A stretch of 64,000 nt of DNA from Icerya purchasi (GCA_039619475.1 CM077115.1:538192315-538256314), one strand, 5' to 3'; numbered from the stretch's first letter, positions 45,184-56,240 are shown. Notes: a model not told the origin generated them from the letters alone. A program made the numbers and translations.

Positions 45184-46330
45184 CAGTGGTTCTTAACCTT
45201 TAAGTGATGCATTTGACAAAATTTCTGTCTGCCATGGACCACCAACTGTTTGGAGGTAATATACAGTAAATGTAAATAAATAAAGGGGGTTGTTCTATCT
45301 ATCTATAAATAAGACACGCGTGAAATTGTTCAAAGCCAACAATATTTTAATTTTTTTTTAACGAAAATGTTAGGGAATAGAGGTTAGTATATTATTTTAA
45401 TGCGATTTCTGTGACTGCATACTTTTTACTAACTTCTGAATCCTTGATTCAGTGCTACTCAAAGCCAAACACATGTCGGCACTGGCATCCAACCGATTTT
45501 GGTGCTTGCTTTTAATTATCAAAAACGCCGAGAACCCCTGCTCGCATAGATATGTCGATGATAACAAAGTTCGGTAACGTACACCAATTTCTTGAATCTT
45601 TGAGAAAGGAATTGCCTTTTTGGTCCAAAAATTTTCAAAATTAATTCCTGTCACAAATATATCTTTCTAGTTACTATTGTGTTGTATTTCAATCACTTCT
45701 TCTTGAATTTCATCAGGCACCTCAAAGAAAAGTTGATCACTTTCCGCGAACACCTTCGTCCTCGCAGTAGTCAGGAAAATAGCGACCGAATTCACTTTTT
45801 AAATTTTTCAAATGAAGTATCATGTTCTATTGTATTGCTCCTTTAATCTCGGCACGCTGCCTCTCAATAATTCGATTCAGCGTATCAAACGCAGAAAAAT
45901 TTTTTCTTCCAACCTTGTCGATCCATAGCTCGATTTCAGTGATAAATTCAATAATTTTATCTCCATATGCAAATTTATTGCTTGCGCCTTGCAACTTCAA
46001 ATTTCATGACCCTTGCAGTCGAATGTTCAATCCATTTAGTCGCACGAAAAAAATCAACTAAATAAGCAAAACACATTTGAAATTTGGACTCGCAGAACTG
46101 ATCCAGCAACTCTTTGTTCTGCTTGTTAGTTAATAATATCTGTATTTCCTCTTTCAGTTCCTACAACCCCATTAATGGAAAAGCCGAGTTTCGTGTTCAG
46201 AGTTCATATTTGAGCGCAATTTTTTGAAGAGACAAGTACTAAGTGCACTCTTTTTAATGAAGTTAATTACTTTTATAGCTTTAATATTTTTAGGATGGCT
46301 TCGCGCGGACCACCGGTTAAGAACCACTGG
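45184..46330 (-). mobile_element. hAT element inserted in the Helitron helicase
   Basis: TIRs are CAGTGGTTCTTAACC and its inverse GGTTAAGAACCACTG. ATCTAGGG (45176-45183) and ATCTAGAG (46331-46338) flank it, a 7-of-8 target duplication. Inside, the minus strand carries decayed transposase of the ZBED5/GTF2I-repeat-like hAT group: KEEIQILLTNKQNKELLDQF, IIEFITEIELWIDKVGRKNF, and the C-terminus described below. Confidence 0.9.
45397..45654 (-). pseudogene. hAT transposase C-terminal dimerisation domain
   Basis: 85 residues: FENFWTKKAIPFSKIQEIGV, LLSSTYLCEQGFSAFLIIKS and KHQNRLDASADMCLALS. This is the standard hAT C-terminal motif (S-TY-CE-GFS...IKSK-RNRL...L-LALS). Upstream coding is broken by several frameshifts. 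Confidence 0.85.
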
Positions 46331-47021
46331 ATCTAGAGCAAACAAAATATAGTTGACCATGTGAAAAACATGGATTTTCTAAATTCAATCCAGCAACGCG
46401 CAGCGAGTTCCCTTGAGCTTTGTTCATTGTTATCGTGAATGCAAGACGCACGGGAAACTGTAATCGTTTGAATGTAACGGGCAAATCAGCGGGAATCATT
46501 GGAATGCGCGGAATCAGCACATCTCCTTTATATTTTCCGTTAATTATTGTTGCTTCAATCACATTCGGCATCAGTTTTTTCAAGGAAAGTTTGGCTCCAT
46601 TACACAACTTTGGCGTGTTAAGATTCCGAACGAGCATTATTGGTGAGCTAATTTTCAACGTCAGTTTGTGCGGTGGCATTCCAGGTGGCTCCAACGAATT
46701 GAGAAATTCGACTGGATAATTAACAGCTTGATCCTCTTCGGTAACTGTATCAATGGATTTGTACTCTGTAATCGCAGCTGAAATTTTTAATTGAATCTTA
46801 TTATTGATTCGATTGACGTTATCATTCTTTGGAGCTATGATAGCACGCTCGCAAAGCCAATCTTGATTTCTGGAGTAGTTACCAATATTATTGGGGAAAA
46901 CCTTATTTTCAAGATTTTCAATTGATGACTGAAGTTGACAGAAGTTCGGTGGGAATGATATCTCCTGTGTTGCAGGATCTACCGGAAGAGGCATTTTTTT
47001 TCTATATCTCAAATGTCTCAA
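46331..47021 (-). pseudogene. Helitron helicase C-terminal part
   Basis: About 230 residues, uninterrupted: NQDWLCERAIIAPKNDNVNR, PPGMPPHKLTLKISSPIMLV, MPNVIEATIINGKYKGDVL, FTITMNKAQGNSLRVAGLNL and SHGQLYFVCSR. These are the last motifs of the PIF1-like helicase of Helitron RepHel proteins, which unwinds DNA during rolling-circle transposition. The hAT inserted right after CSR, removing the final residues. The Rep endonuclease and the first helicase motifs are absent, so this is an internally deleted copy. Confidence 0.88.
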
Positions 47022-47935
47022 CTTTAGCGTTTATAATATATCTTTTTATCTTTTTATTTTATCTTTTTAAAAAAATCCGCCCGAAAATGAATGTATATCA
47101 CCTACGACGACTTTACAAAAATGCCGAAACTAAAATTTCAAATAATAAAAACGCCCAAAAATATAACATATCCCATACAAACTCTGCCACCCCATTATTT
47201 CCCCCTAGAGGTTGAATTTTAAAAAATGGCTATTTAGGTGTCTAAAATAGCTTACATACATATCACAATGTTCATGCTTCTAAGTTCAGTAATGCCATAC
47301 TTCCATACAAACTTTCGCCCCCCTTTTCACCTCCTTGTAGGGTAATTTCCAGAATGAAAACTATCCTATGTCCTTCCCTGAACCTCAAACTATCTCCATA
47401 CCAAATTTCATCTAAATCGGTTCAGCGGTTTAAGCGTGAAAAGGTAACAGACAGACAAACAAACAGAATTACTTTCGCCTTTATAATATTACTAGCTTTT
47501 AACCCGTGACGTTGTTCGCGGAGAATTATTATTTCAAGTAAGCTGTTTCGACGTGAAAACAAATATAAATGAAAGAGATTTTATTATTAAATTATAACTA
47601 TAGGTTTGTTTTTTTTTTATTATTATTGTTTTTTTTTATTAGGTATTTACTTCTATATATTTTTTTTATTATTTACTTTTATGTAATTATTTTTGTTTAT
47701 TTACAATTACAGTAGTAAAATTTTAATTCAACACATTTTTGTAAACAACGTTTTTCAGACGTTGTCCTGCCAGTGTATATTAATTTACTATTAAATATAT
47801 ATATATCTCAAATGGATGGCCTTTATATTACAATGAAAAGCTTTGTCGTAAAAAAATCAGTTAAGCGGTTTAAGCGTGAAAAGGTAACAATAGACAGACA
47901 GACAGACACACAGAGTTACTTTCGCATTTATAATC

Positions 47936-48220
47936 TCGGCAACCCGTTTGAGAGGCGTGACACTCAGCGTCTAAAGCTTGCCGTGCCTGAGTCTGTTCTA
48001 AGGTCTCGGCAGCCCTTTGAGAGGCGTGACACTCAGCGCCTAAAACTTGCCGTGCCTGAGTCTGTTCTAAGGTCTCTGAAACCTTTTGAGAGGAGTGACG
48101 CTCGGCATCTAAAATCTGTCTGGTCTGTGTCTGCTCTTGAGATTCCTCAGTTCTAGCTACTTTCGCAGCTCGAGCTCTGTTAGAGTTACGCGCTAGATCA
48201 GATTTACGCCTGCGAGGCAT
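47936..48220 (-). pseudogene. Helitron-encoded N-terminal protein with 23-aa repeats
   Basis: Minus-strand ATG frame starting MPRRRKSDLARNSNRARAAK, followed by three 23-residue repeats of the form ETLEQTQARQALDAECHASQ (69-bp DNA repeats between about 47945 and 48140). Arg-rich starts of this type precede the Rep domain in insect Helitron proteins. The frame then runs into terminal repeat DNA, so the rest is deleted. Confidence 0.7.
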
Positions 48221-48738
48221 ATTGACAGTAAAAATAATAAGAATTTTTCTTTTAAAATCAAAATATAATACGTTTATGTAAATGTTTTAAGGAAATCTCC
48301 GGCCTACTCACTAAGTACCTATATAACTATCGTTATGATTTAATAATAAAACCTCTTTCATTTATATTTATATTGACGTCGAAACAGCTTACTTGAAATA
48401 ATAATTTTCTGCGGACAACGTCGTCGCGGGTAAAAGCTAGGAACGGACGAACGAATGGCGACTATCGAAGATGAACAACACGTTAATAAAAGCTAGCTAG
48501 TAATTTTGTTTACATAACGAAACCGATTTCTGGCTTTCTGATGTTTCTTAGAATTTCCGAACAAAAACATCTGGCTGAATAAAATAACATCGACTAACGA
48601 ACGAATACGTAAGAAATAATAAAATTAATATAATATTTCCAGAATAAAAACTATCCTATGTTCTTTCCTTGACCTCAAACTATCTCCATACAAAATTTCA
48701 TCTAAATCGGTTCAGCGGTTTAAGCGTGAAAAGGTAAC

Positions 48739-48750
48739 AGACAGACAGAC

Positions 48751-48780
<30 letters not shown>
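48739..48780 (+). repeat. (GACA)n/(GATA)n microsatellite
   Basis: ACAGACAGACAGATAGATAG and on, at the Helitron 5' end. Related shorter GACA runs occur at 47450 and 47893, marking the same terminal region. Confidence 0.85.
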
Positions 48781-48781
<1 letters not shown>

Positions 48782-48836
48782 GTAACTTTCGCATTTATAA
48801 TATTAGTAAGGATAGTAAGGATATATATATATACAT

Positions 48837-49133
48837 GGGCGTCGCCAGGGTCAGGACCGTTGCCCTCTCCCCTTGGAGCCTCGAAACTTTTTAATCAATC
48901 GGCCATGATGAGTGTTCATAGGCGCGTACTCATGGACAATTTGGAAGAATTTTATAATAAAGTAGTGGAATAATTTGCCAGAAACCCACGAAAATTATGT
49001 TTTAATCAAGATTTTATTCTTGTTTAATAAAATATTAAACCTTTACAAATTGTACATTTTATTTTTCCTGTAACTCATATCCTATTTCTATCATTTTGCT
49101 CCCCCCCCCCGGGCTCATCTGCTGGTGACACCC
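48837..49133. mobile_element. TIR MITE copy 2
   Basis: 297 bp from GGGCGTCGCCAGGG to GCTGGTGACACCC (inverted ends match at about 10 of 13). Uninterrupted version of the element at 38922-39957. No coding capacity. Superfamily unknown. Confidence 0.78.
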
Positions 49134-49209
49134 TTTTATATATATATACACATTTACATACATATTGGAACGAACCAAATGGATTGTTTTTTAATTTAAA
49201 TATTGTGTA

Positions 49210-49969
49210 CCAGCTGACCCGACTGACGTCCCGTCCAATTTTCAAAAAAATTATTAATGGTCGTTTTATAAATCGAAACACTTGTTTGTCTTCTTGATGA
49301 ATGCATTTGCAATGATTGATTTCGTTCAATTTCATTTCGCATTTCACGTTGCTCTGCAGTTCGATTACATTCAACATTTGCTTGGCTGTTAGCGTGGCGA
49401 GTTCTACATTCCGGGTTCTTATTGCCGGCATTGCGAGATATTTCTTTGCTTAAATTAGGCTTCAGCGAGTTTTAAATTAAATAGCTCTGAATATCCAATT
49501 TATGACTGACGGATCAGAACTTGCAAATTCTTGATATTTTTAGAGGAAGCAGATCGCAGCAATTTTAAGATAAGTGGCTTTCTAACAACACAAAAAGCAT
49601 AGTATTATTCTGCATTCTAAAATTACTACTGTATTTGCATATTTTCACTAAAATTGTTGTAGAACGCTTTATTTTTATTTATTTTTCGAACTGTTTAATT
49701 CGATATACATTATAATTCAAACGTGGCCAGCTATTCGTTGATTTTAATATGTTATTATTCTAATTACTCACTTGGCGCAATGTTTCAATGTTTTGTTTTC
49801 ACGAATTTGGCCATTTTCCGTGTAACTTTTCTAACTTTTTTTTTCCACACAAACCTTCTCCTGATAATTACAAACGTAACAAAAAAGAAAAAAATCAGCC
49901 AAATCGGTCAAGCCATTCTAGCGTGATACGAGCAGCAACATTTTTTCGGACTCATTTTTATTATATAGA
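49210..49969 (-). mobile_element. Helitron C, non-autonomous (minus)
   Basis: 5' end TCTATATAATAAAAATGAGT at 49969 preceded by A; 3' end GTCGGGTCAGCTGG at 49210 followed by T. The A|T target, TC start and CTGG (CTRR) end fit a 760-bp Helitron. The subterminal AAATCGGTCAAGCC block is a common feature of this insect family. It is a different family from Helitrons A and B. Confidence 0.78.
49240..49431 (-). pseudogene. Helitron C N-terminal protein piece
   Basis: MPAIRTRNVELATLTAKQML then NVIELQSNVKCEMKLNEINH, an N-terminal segment resembling those of Helitron proteins. It is followed directly by the 3' end of the element, so all catalytic domains are missing. Confidence 0.5.
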
Positions 49970-50897
49970 TAAAAGAGAAGAAAAATAATAGTAATAATAG
50001 GAATAGCAATAATAATAATTAACCAGTTAATTCAGAAAAGGAAAATAAAGAAATTTGAATATGTATATACGTATATATTTTAAGTTAGGTTAACGATAAG
50101 TGTGCTGATACCGAAAATGTGGAATTTTGTAGTAACGTAATTGGGTTGCATTAGAAAAATTCCGAGCGTAAGTCGTTGTGTGTATGCCTGTGTTAGTAAT
50201 AAAAGCGAGTGTAGATGACATCAAGGTGTGTGTGAGGCATGCAATTAAATGTTAGTAGTAGGAAAGGCTATCGGACAAGTTGTTTTTGAAACAATTTGAA
50301 TTCAGATACTGGTTTTATGCATTGATGTGATTAGTTTACATATTTCGATTTATATTATTCTCTACTGAATTGTGAACAAAAATACGATTCGAGGATTAAT
50401 CCGAGGATTATTTTGAAACGAATGCGAATAACCGAGTATCCAAATAATCCAATTATTTACATCATTAACGGACTTCTTTCGTGAACAGACTATATGTGTA
50501 TATCACACTAGAAGAACAACAAAAGAAAGGAAAAAAAGAATGCTCTATCTCTCTTTTTTTTAGAATAGATACGGTTTTCTTACTTTTTCAAAGTGCATTG
50601 TAAATAGTTTAACATCATTATCTCTTTCTTTCGCTAAACTTGCTATTTAAAACTGTAGTAATTCCTGTCCTATACAGGGGTGCATCTGGGGGGAGTTTCC
50701 GGGTCCTCCCCAATGTCTGCGAAATAATAACTACTTGAATCAAATTGACCAAAATTCAGAATAAATTTATTTCTCTTCAATTTTTGACAAAAGAAAAAAA
50801 AGATTAAAATTTTTGAAAAATAATGACAATTTTGATATAATAATTTAGTTTTAAATATAGCATCGTTTGCTAATTGGTTGAATTTATATTTGCAATT
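49970..50897. other. Spacer, no gene
   Basis: AT-rich, no domain. CAGGGGTGCATCTGGGGGGA near 50676 resembles a hAT-like terminus without a visible partner. Confidence 0.4.
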
Positions 50898-50924
50898 TTT
50901 ATCAGTCTTTTCCAACCTAAAGCC

Positions 50925-50970
<46 letters not shown>

Positions 50971-51780
50971 GAAAAATAATAAGAAGCAACTTCTTTCTGA
51001 AATTTTTTTTTCACACACCTTCTATGGGTCCAAATGTATCTGGGTGCTAAAAAAATTTTCCATGTCGTTTTTGAGATCTTAGCGTTTCAAGCTTTGCAGA
51101 AATATAAGAATACAAACAAGAAGCTCGAGCTAAATAAAAGCCGCTGAAAAAAAAAACAAAGCAAAATAAGGAAACACAATATTTTAGCTGTAGTAAAATT
51201 TTTAGATAATTTGAAGCAATTTTTAATGGAACCATTGTAACATATTTATAGTCGACAAAGATTTTTTATCAAAGCATTTTTCTCTTTTTTTATTTTTTTT
51301 TTTTGTGCAAAGTAAAATCCACGTTTTATTATTTCGTTTAAGTTCGCCGGTGATACGTTTAAATTAAAAAGGAACAATAATCGAATTTTAATTTATATCA
51401 AATTAAAAGGCTTGCAGCAAATAACGGTAATTTAATTTTTTTTTTTTAAATCTCTTCTACTATTTATTAACGAGGACGTCATTCTTTTTCGGGCACCAGT
51501 GATAGTTTGTAAAATAAACCTCGCGAAAAACTGTTATAAAAACCTGCTTTAAAATAAATTGCTAAATATAATCTTTTCTAAGAATGAAGTGGTCGATCGA
51601 AATTTACTTTTTTGTCGTTATGATAGAAAACTATCGCATGGGGTTTCGGGAGGTGTTGTCCCTGCAGCAAAGTCGGAAGGATTGAATTTTTTGTATAGCT
51701 ACATGTTTTTAGATAATAGTACGTTTAATTTGCTTAAAATAACGAAAATATTTTTTGATTTTCTGTAGAATTGAAGCCAA
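50898..51780 (+). repeat. 5' flank shared with BTB-kelch gene 1, with (TA)n
   Basis: Counterpart of 265-1045. A TA microsatellite of about 40 bases (50928-50969) and about 100 extra bases (51050-51180) distinguish it. Last 40 bases before the ATG are nearly identical to gene 1. Confidence 0.75.
51535..51542 (+). promoter_or_regulatory. Conserved TATA box of BTB-kelch gene 2
   Basis: TATAAAAA in AAAAACTGTTATAAAAACCT, matching 783-790. About 240 bases before the start codon. Confidence 0.5.
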
Positions 51781-53334
51781 ATGGATGACGCTATAGCGCG
51801 GTACATTGTGCTGAAATTGAATGAATGGAGAAAAGCTGGCATAAACTGTGACGTAACTCTGATTATTGGCCAACACGAATTTCACGCGCATAAGAACATT
51901 CTCGCAGTTGCCATTAAATCCTTCGGGAAGTTATTTACAGGTAACATCATCGAAAAGGAGAAAAACGTCATCACTTTGAAGGATGTTGATCCGGACGGAT
52001 TTCGATTAATTTTGGACTACGTATATACGGGAGAAATTGAAACGGATAACGATAATTTTGTACAAGTTTTTTCGCTGGCTGCTTATTATCAAATTGAATG
52101 TTTAATAGAAAAGTTACTCGATTATGTTAAAGACAATATTAATACCGATAATGGATTTTATTATTATCATTCAGCAGATTATATTGAAATCGAGAGGTTA
52201 AAAGGATTTACAAAAAAATTTATACGAAAAAATTTTCTCGCGTGTTCGGATTCTGCCGCATTTTTCGATATAACATATCCGGTTCTGCTTGAACTTATTG
52301 ACAGTCCGATGGAAGATGAAGTAGATAGATTTAAAATTATAATGAAGTGGATTCAAAGTGATCCAAAAAAACGATCCGATTATTTATCGGATCTTATTAA
52401 ACATGTTTGTTTTGGATTCATCAGTAGTAATGCAATAGTTGACGATGTTTTGGATTACCAGTTGGTAATAAACAATCCGGAAATCGTTAAGGCTATAAAG
52501 GAGAGAAAAGATCCGGGACATACGATTAGGATTTATGGGATTAATGGATCAGATCTGATAAGAATGGATGCGGTCAATGCGAAATTAGAAGCAACACACG
52601 TGATAATAAAGACGGAAGAGGATTGTGATGAATTCCAACTCGTTTCTTCTGCCAACGCGATGTATGTATCTACTTTTAAAAAAGGTAGGGGCAACAAGTT
52701 GTATCGTTTTAAAGATTATCAGTGGGCATTTTTGCATAAAGATTACGATTTGGAAGGAGCAAATCGAAGTATAGTCTACGTAGAAAAATATCAAACTATT
52801 TATACAAATGATGATCTTTACATACATGTTTATGAGTTGGATACAAAGATTTCCAATTATTGCAAGTATTATCGCCTAAGCGTTCGATTGAACGTTCATT
52901 TTACTTTCATAACAAACATTTGTGGCACATTAGTTGTCTATAATGATGTTATTTATGCACATGTTTTACATTCAAATGGTCTGGATTATATATTACGATA
53001 TGATCCAGTTGATGAATCTTATCTACAGATGCGATTGGAGAAACAATTACCAAAATGTTGCCCAAATGCGGTAAACGCCGTTTTGGGTGACAAAATGTTT
53101 ATCATAGGCAGCGGCCTAGTACAGATGTACGATATTACGAAAGATCAATGTGAAATAATAGTAGAGAATGAAGAAAAAAGTATTTTTTATCATTCGTTGA
53201 TCGGATATCAGAACCGACTTTATGCGATTAGAGAAAAATGGGATGTGATTGATGTGTTTGATCCCTTAAAGAAGGATTGGACGGAGGAAATTCATTTGAA
53301 GATGGATAACAAAAATATCTTTAATATGAAATAA
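51781..53334 (+). CDS. BTB-BACK-kelch-like protein, paralogue 2
   Basis: 517 residues, uninterrupted, ATG start aligned with gene 1. BTB at about 18-122 (NCDVTLIIGQHEFHAHKNIL, YTGEIETDNDNF), BACK at about 130-232, then a degenerate kelch-like C-terminus (LGDKMFIIGSGLVQMYDITK, RLYAIREKWDVIDVFDPLKK). The extra length relative to gene 1 comes mostly from a loop near residues 360-375. In the BTB core AHKNILA is kept but the next residues differ (VAIKSFGKL versus AASEFFEKL). No introns. Family role as a Cullin-3 adaptor is inferred only. Confidence 0.88.
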   Translation: MDDAIARYIVLKLNEWRKAGINCDVTLIIGQHEFHAHKNILAVAIKSFGKLFTGNIIEKEKNVITLKDVDPDGFRLILDYVYTGEIETDNDNFVQVFSLAAYYQIECLIEKLLDYVKDNINTDNGFYYYHSADYIEIERLKGFTKKFIRKNFLACSDSAAFFDITYPVLLELIDSPMEDEVDRFKIIMKWIQSDPKKRSDYLSDLIKHVCFGFISSNAIVDDVLDYQLVINNPEIVKAIKERKDPGHTIRIYGINGSDLIRMDAVNAKLEATHVIIKTEEDCDEFQLVSSANAMYVSTFKKGRGNKLYRFKDYQWAFLHKDYDLEGANRSIVYVEKYQTIYTNDDLYIHVYELDTKISNYCKYYRLSVRLNVHFTFITNICGTLVVYNDVIYAHVLHSNGLDYILRYDPVDESYLQMRLEKQLPKCCPNAVNAVLGDKMFIIGSGLVQMYDITKDQCEIIVENEEKSIFYHSLIGYQNRLYAIREKWDVIDVFDPLKKDWTEEIHLKMDNKNIFNMK

Positions 53335-53595
53335 AGTCATTCAGCTATATTTAAATGTAAATTAAGTTAACTACGTTGATATTCATTTTACCGATTATTA
53401 TGGGTTATTATTGATTTTTTTTTATTTCTTTTTTTATTTTCATAGCTTAAATGCTATTCATACCTTATAGAAAAACCTCAGATATGCCAATCACGAACTT
53501 AAACTCGTGCATTTAAATTTACTAACTTATTATATTTTTATTATTATTGTTATTATTAAAATGGTTTTATCATTTTTAAATGTATATTTTTATCG
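53335..53595. other. 3' flank of BTB gene 2
   Basis: T-rich. The TTTTTATTTTCATAGCTTAA stretch resembles the region after gene 1, suggesting the duplicated block ends here. Confidence 0.4.
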
Positions 53596-54055
53596 ATTCC
53601 CCTTACACCTATCTTTCTTAAACGGCCGACCGCTAAGAAACGCAATGATTAAAATTATATATAAACGGAAACGCGCAAAAACAATTAATTAAAAATATTA
53701 TGAATGGTACGAAACACTCTGCTGTGGCTGCTGAGTTGTCGGTGTTCCTTCTGGCAGGCAGGCGTGCCTTCGTCTTAGATTCTCTACAGGGAGCAGGTGC
53801 GGTTATCGATATTGGCATATTTTACGAATTTTATAAAAAAACAAAAAAAAAACGATTAATTAGAAAACCGACTTTCGAGGCACAATCTCATTACTAGCAC
53901 ACCTTCCTGGATCGAACTTCTTTCGATTACCGTACAAACTGGTTATTTTTTTTTTTTAAAATGTCGATATTGCTCTCCACGACTTAACGAGCGCTATCTT
54001 TTTACTTCAGCGATTTTTTGTAATTCGGTTTTTCTATTTCGAGCTACCTCTGCTC
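53596..54055 (+). repeat. Diverged copy of a palindrome-arm segment
   Basis: Aligns with 30360-30790 (same orientation) and inverted with 36890-37330. Shared blocks: CTTACACCTATCTTTCTT, AACACTCTGCTG.GGCTGCT, TTCGAGGC, GAACTTCTTTCG, AACTGGTTA and TGTAATTCGGTTTT. It is much more diverged than the two arms are from each other and lacks the ~285-bp array. Confidence 0.7.
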
Positions 54056-55346
54056 CCACATCTGATGTGCCGATCCGTTTACTGACCAATCATCGCGCGC
54101 ATCCATCAAAGCCATAATCGATCTGGATACAGCAACCCCTCATTTACGCATGCACTTACTTTTTCATTATTAGAGTTCGGTTTTATATGCACTAAAAAAC
54201 CCCGATATATGCATGAAAGGTTAAAGTATCCATGAAAATATGCACCAAAAATTTCATAATTGCGATAGTGTATATTAAAAAAATAAAATAAAGTTTTTCC
54301 CTTCGAATGTTTATTAACGCGCTACTTTTTATTCCATTAAATTAATTCACATCAAAAGATTAAATTATAAATCTGAATTTTAAAAAACATTATTACAATC
54401 AGCATTAAGAATTTTTTCTAAATTATCTACTCGAAAATGATATCCTTGCGTGTCTGTTAACGTAGCTTACAGTGCAGAAAATGGTTTTTTAGTACATCGC
54501 AAGGCACAACTGGTTAATATTCAGATGAAGTAGAAGGGATTTCCTTTACATCTGGCATTCCATTTAAAATTTTCACTATTGCTTGTAACAAATCCCAGCT
54601 GATGAAGTACAGCATCTAACTTAGCTTTTAAACCATCCATCAGAAGATGGTTCTGAAGTATAATGGGACGACGATATCCCACGCCATAAAAAAAAAAAAA
54701 ATCGTGACTGTGACAGAAAAAAATTTTGGGGGTCAAGCTAAGAATGACGTTGTTATTAATATATATATATATATATTAATGGCTATGCCATTTTTACGCC
54801 AGGAGTCATCCGGAAAAGTGTCCTGCCACGAAATTTGTCCCATATATAAGACTTTAATGCGATATTAGCGCTCCTACATCCCCCCTGGTGGTGGAAAATT
54901 AGAACTGAATGTTTTTTTTTCTGCCAAACGGCGTAGCCAATGAAAAAGTTTACTCTTTTATTTTCCTTTTGAACTTAAATTTATTTTCAATTTTTTCAAT
55001 CGAGCATCATAGTTCAGCTCTGGTTTTTTTATCCCAATAAAAACAAAATGTAGGAACTGGTCCCAGTATTCTCCTTAGATTCATTAGGCTTAGTACATTG
55101 TGAACCTTAACTTCACAATCCATAATACCTTATCAAAAGTATGCAACTCACTTTACTTTTTAAGCCTTATACCAAATTTATCAGCACCACTTTAAAAAGT
55201 ATTAAAATTACACAAAAATATTCCAGGATTAACCCTCTTGTCAGACTTAAAAATTCGTGATATGAAAAAAGAGTGCCAAGTTCTTTGGAAATTACACGGC
55301 CGTCTTGAGTTCATAAATTCCTTGCTATATAATTGTTATGCTTCTT
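54056..55346. other. Intergenic, nothing firm
   Basis: AT-rich with a TA run near 54757-54776. Short frames only; no domain recognised. Confidence 0.4.
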
Positions 55347-56182
55347 ACAAGGAAAGTGCACGAGTTGTCGGACGCCGATTTTGATGAAATTTCGATATGT
55401 TGTAGTGTATAAAAAAATATTAGACACGTGTTTATTTTTTATCGGCCTATATGCAGTTTTAAAGAGTGAAAACCACCAACCCTAAAGTTCATCCCGAAAA
55501 TCGTTTTTCCTAAATATCATCTCGTCTTCAACTCTATATTTTTTTATGAAACAAAATCAAGATTATTTCTCGTGCAAAGGACAGTAATCCACAGTGATTT
55601 AAGCAGCGGGGTTGCATCCCCTATTTTCTAGGGGGTGAAAACACTTTTTTTTTGGTCATAATTATGGAATAAAAAATTGTAAAATAACATAAAAAAATAA
55701 GAAAATTTTTCTTTAACCCACAAATAAAAAATAGGCATTTTCAAGAATATCAGCCTTAAAGGGGGTGAAGCACTTCACAAGAAAAATCAGTAAATACACG
55801 TATTAAGTAATCCAATTTCATAAAAAAATTTGTATGTAAGGGTTTTCGAGGTGGCTGATTAAGAATCCGTTATCAGATTTTGTTAATTCAAAATGGCGGA
55901 AAAGAAAACTCAAAAAAGTTTTAATTTTAATGACAAATTTTATACGAGGATTATTTTTGAGATCGCTAATTACGAATCTGTTATTAATTTTTGAAAATTC
56001 AAATTATCCTGCGCTTTATAACGATACAGCCCCAAACCCCTAAAACCCAGACAGGCATTCAGTCTGTGTTCTTTTAAACCAACAAACCTCAAACGCCTAA
56101 ACCTCAGACAGGCCAGAGGCGGCCTGTATGTTATAACTGTACAACTTCAAACCTCTCTAAACATCAGATAGGCCGATTGTCT
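55347..56182 (+). repeat. Outer element, left arm
   Basis: Its inner part has two to three ~65-bp sub-repeats with CCTAAAACCCAGACAGGC and AAACCAACAAACC. Confidence 0.8.
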
Positions 56183-56191
56183 ATGACCAAG

Positions 56192-56240
56192 GTGAATTCC
56201 CATTTCGCCTAATTCCCAATTCGCCTAATTTCCATTTCGC
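56192..56240 (+). repeat. Three ~16-bp tandem units at left end
   Basis: AATTCCCATTTCGCCT, AATTCCCAATTCGCCT and AATTTCCATTTCGCCT in a row. The right end has only one unit. Confidence 0.85.

Larger units (their letters stand above)
47492..48812 (-). mobile_element. Helitron A (minus), inserted in Helitron B
   Basis: 5' end TCCTTACTAATATTATAAAT at 48812, 3' end CGTCACGGGTTAAAAGCTAG at 47492. It sits exactly between A and T of Helitron B's own 5' terminus, which explains the doubled TCCTTACTA on the minus strand at 48804-48821. The 1.3-kb element encodes only an N-terminal protein piece and carries GACA/GATA microsatellite near its 5' end (48739-48780). 48405-48440 also shows an inverted CGTCGCGGGTAAAAGCTAG end, so a further fragment may be embedded. 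Confidence 0.8.
44540..48821 (-). mobile_element. Helitron B (minus), interrupted by a hAT and by Helitron A
   Basis: The minus-strand 5' end is at 48821 (TCCTTACTA, preceded by A), split from TAATATTATAAAGGCGAAAG at 47491 by Helitron A. The 3' end near 44540 reads CGCGGGTAAAAACTAT, a mutated version of the CTAG end, followed by T. The body has PIF1-like helicase coding (46331-47021) and a hAT (45184-46330). The 3' ~400 bases (44543-44945) repeat the 3' part of Helitron A (47495-47860). A|T insertion, TC start and CTRR end are Helitron hallmarks. Confidence 0.72.

Noticed and set aside
47340..47490. AAATCGGTTCAGCGGTTTAA repeats as tRNA-derived SINEs
   Set aside because: They have no cloverleaf and occur together with TC/CTAG termini and GACA runs, which fits Helitron 5' ends.
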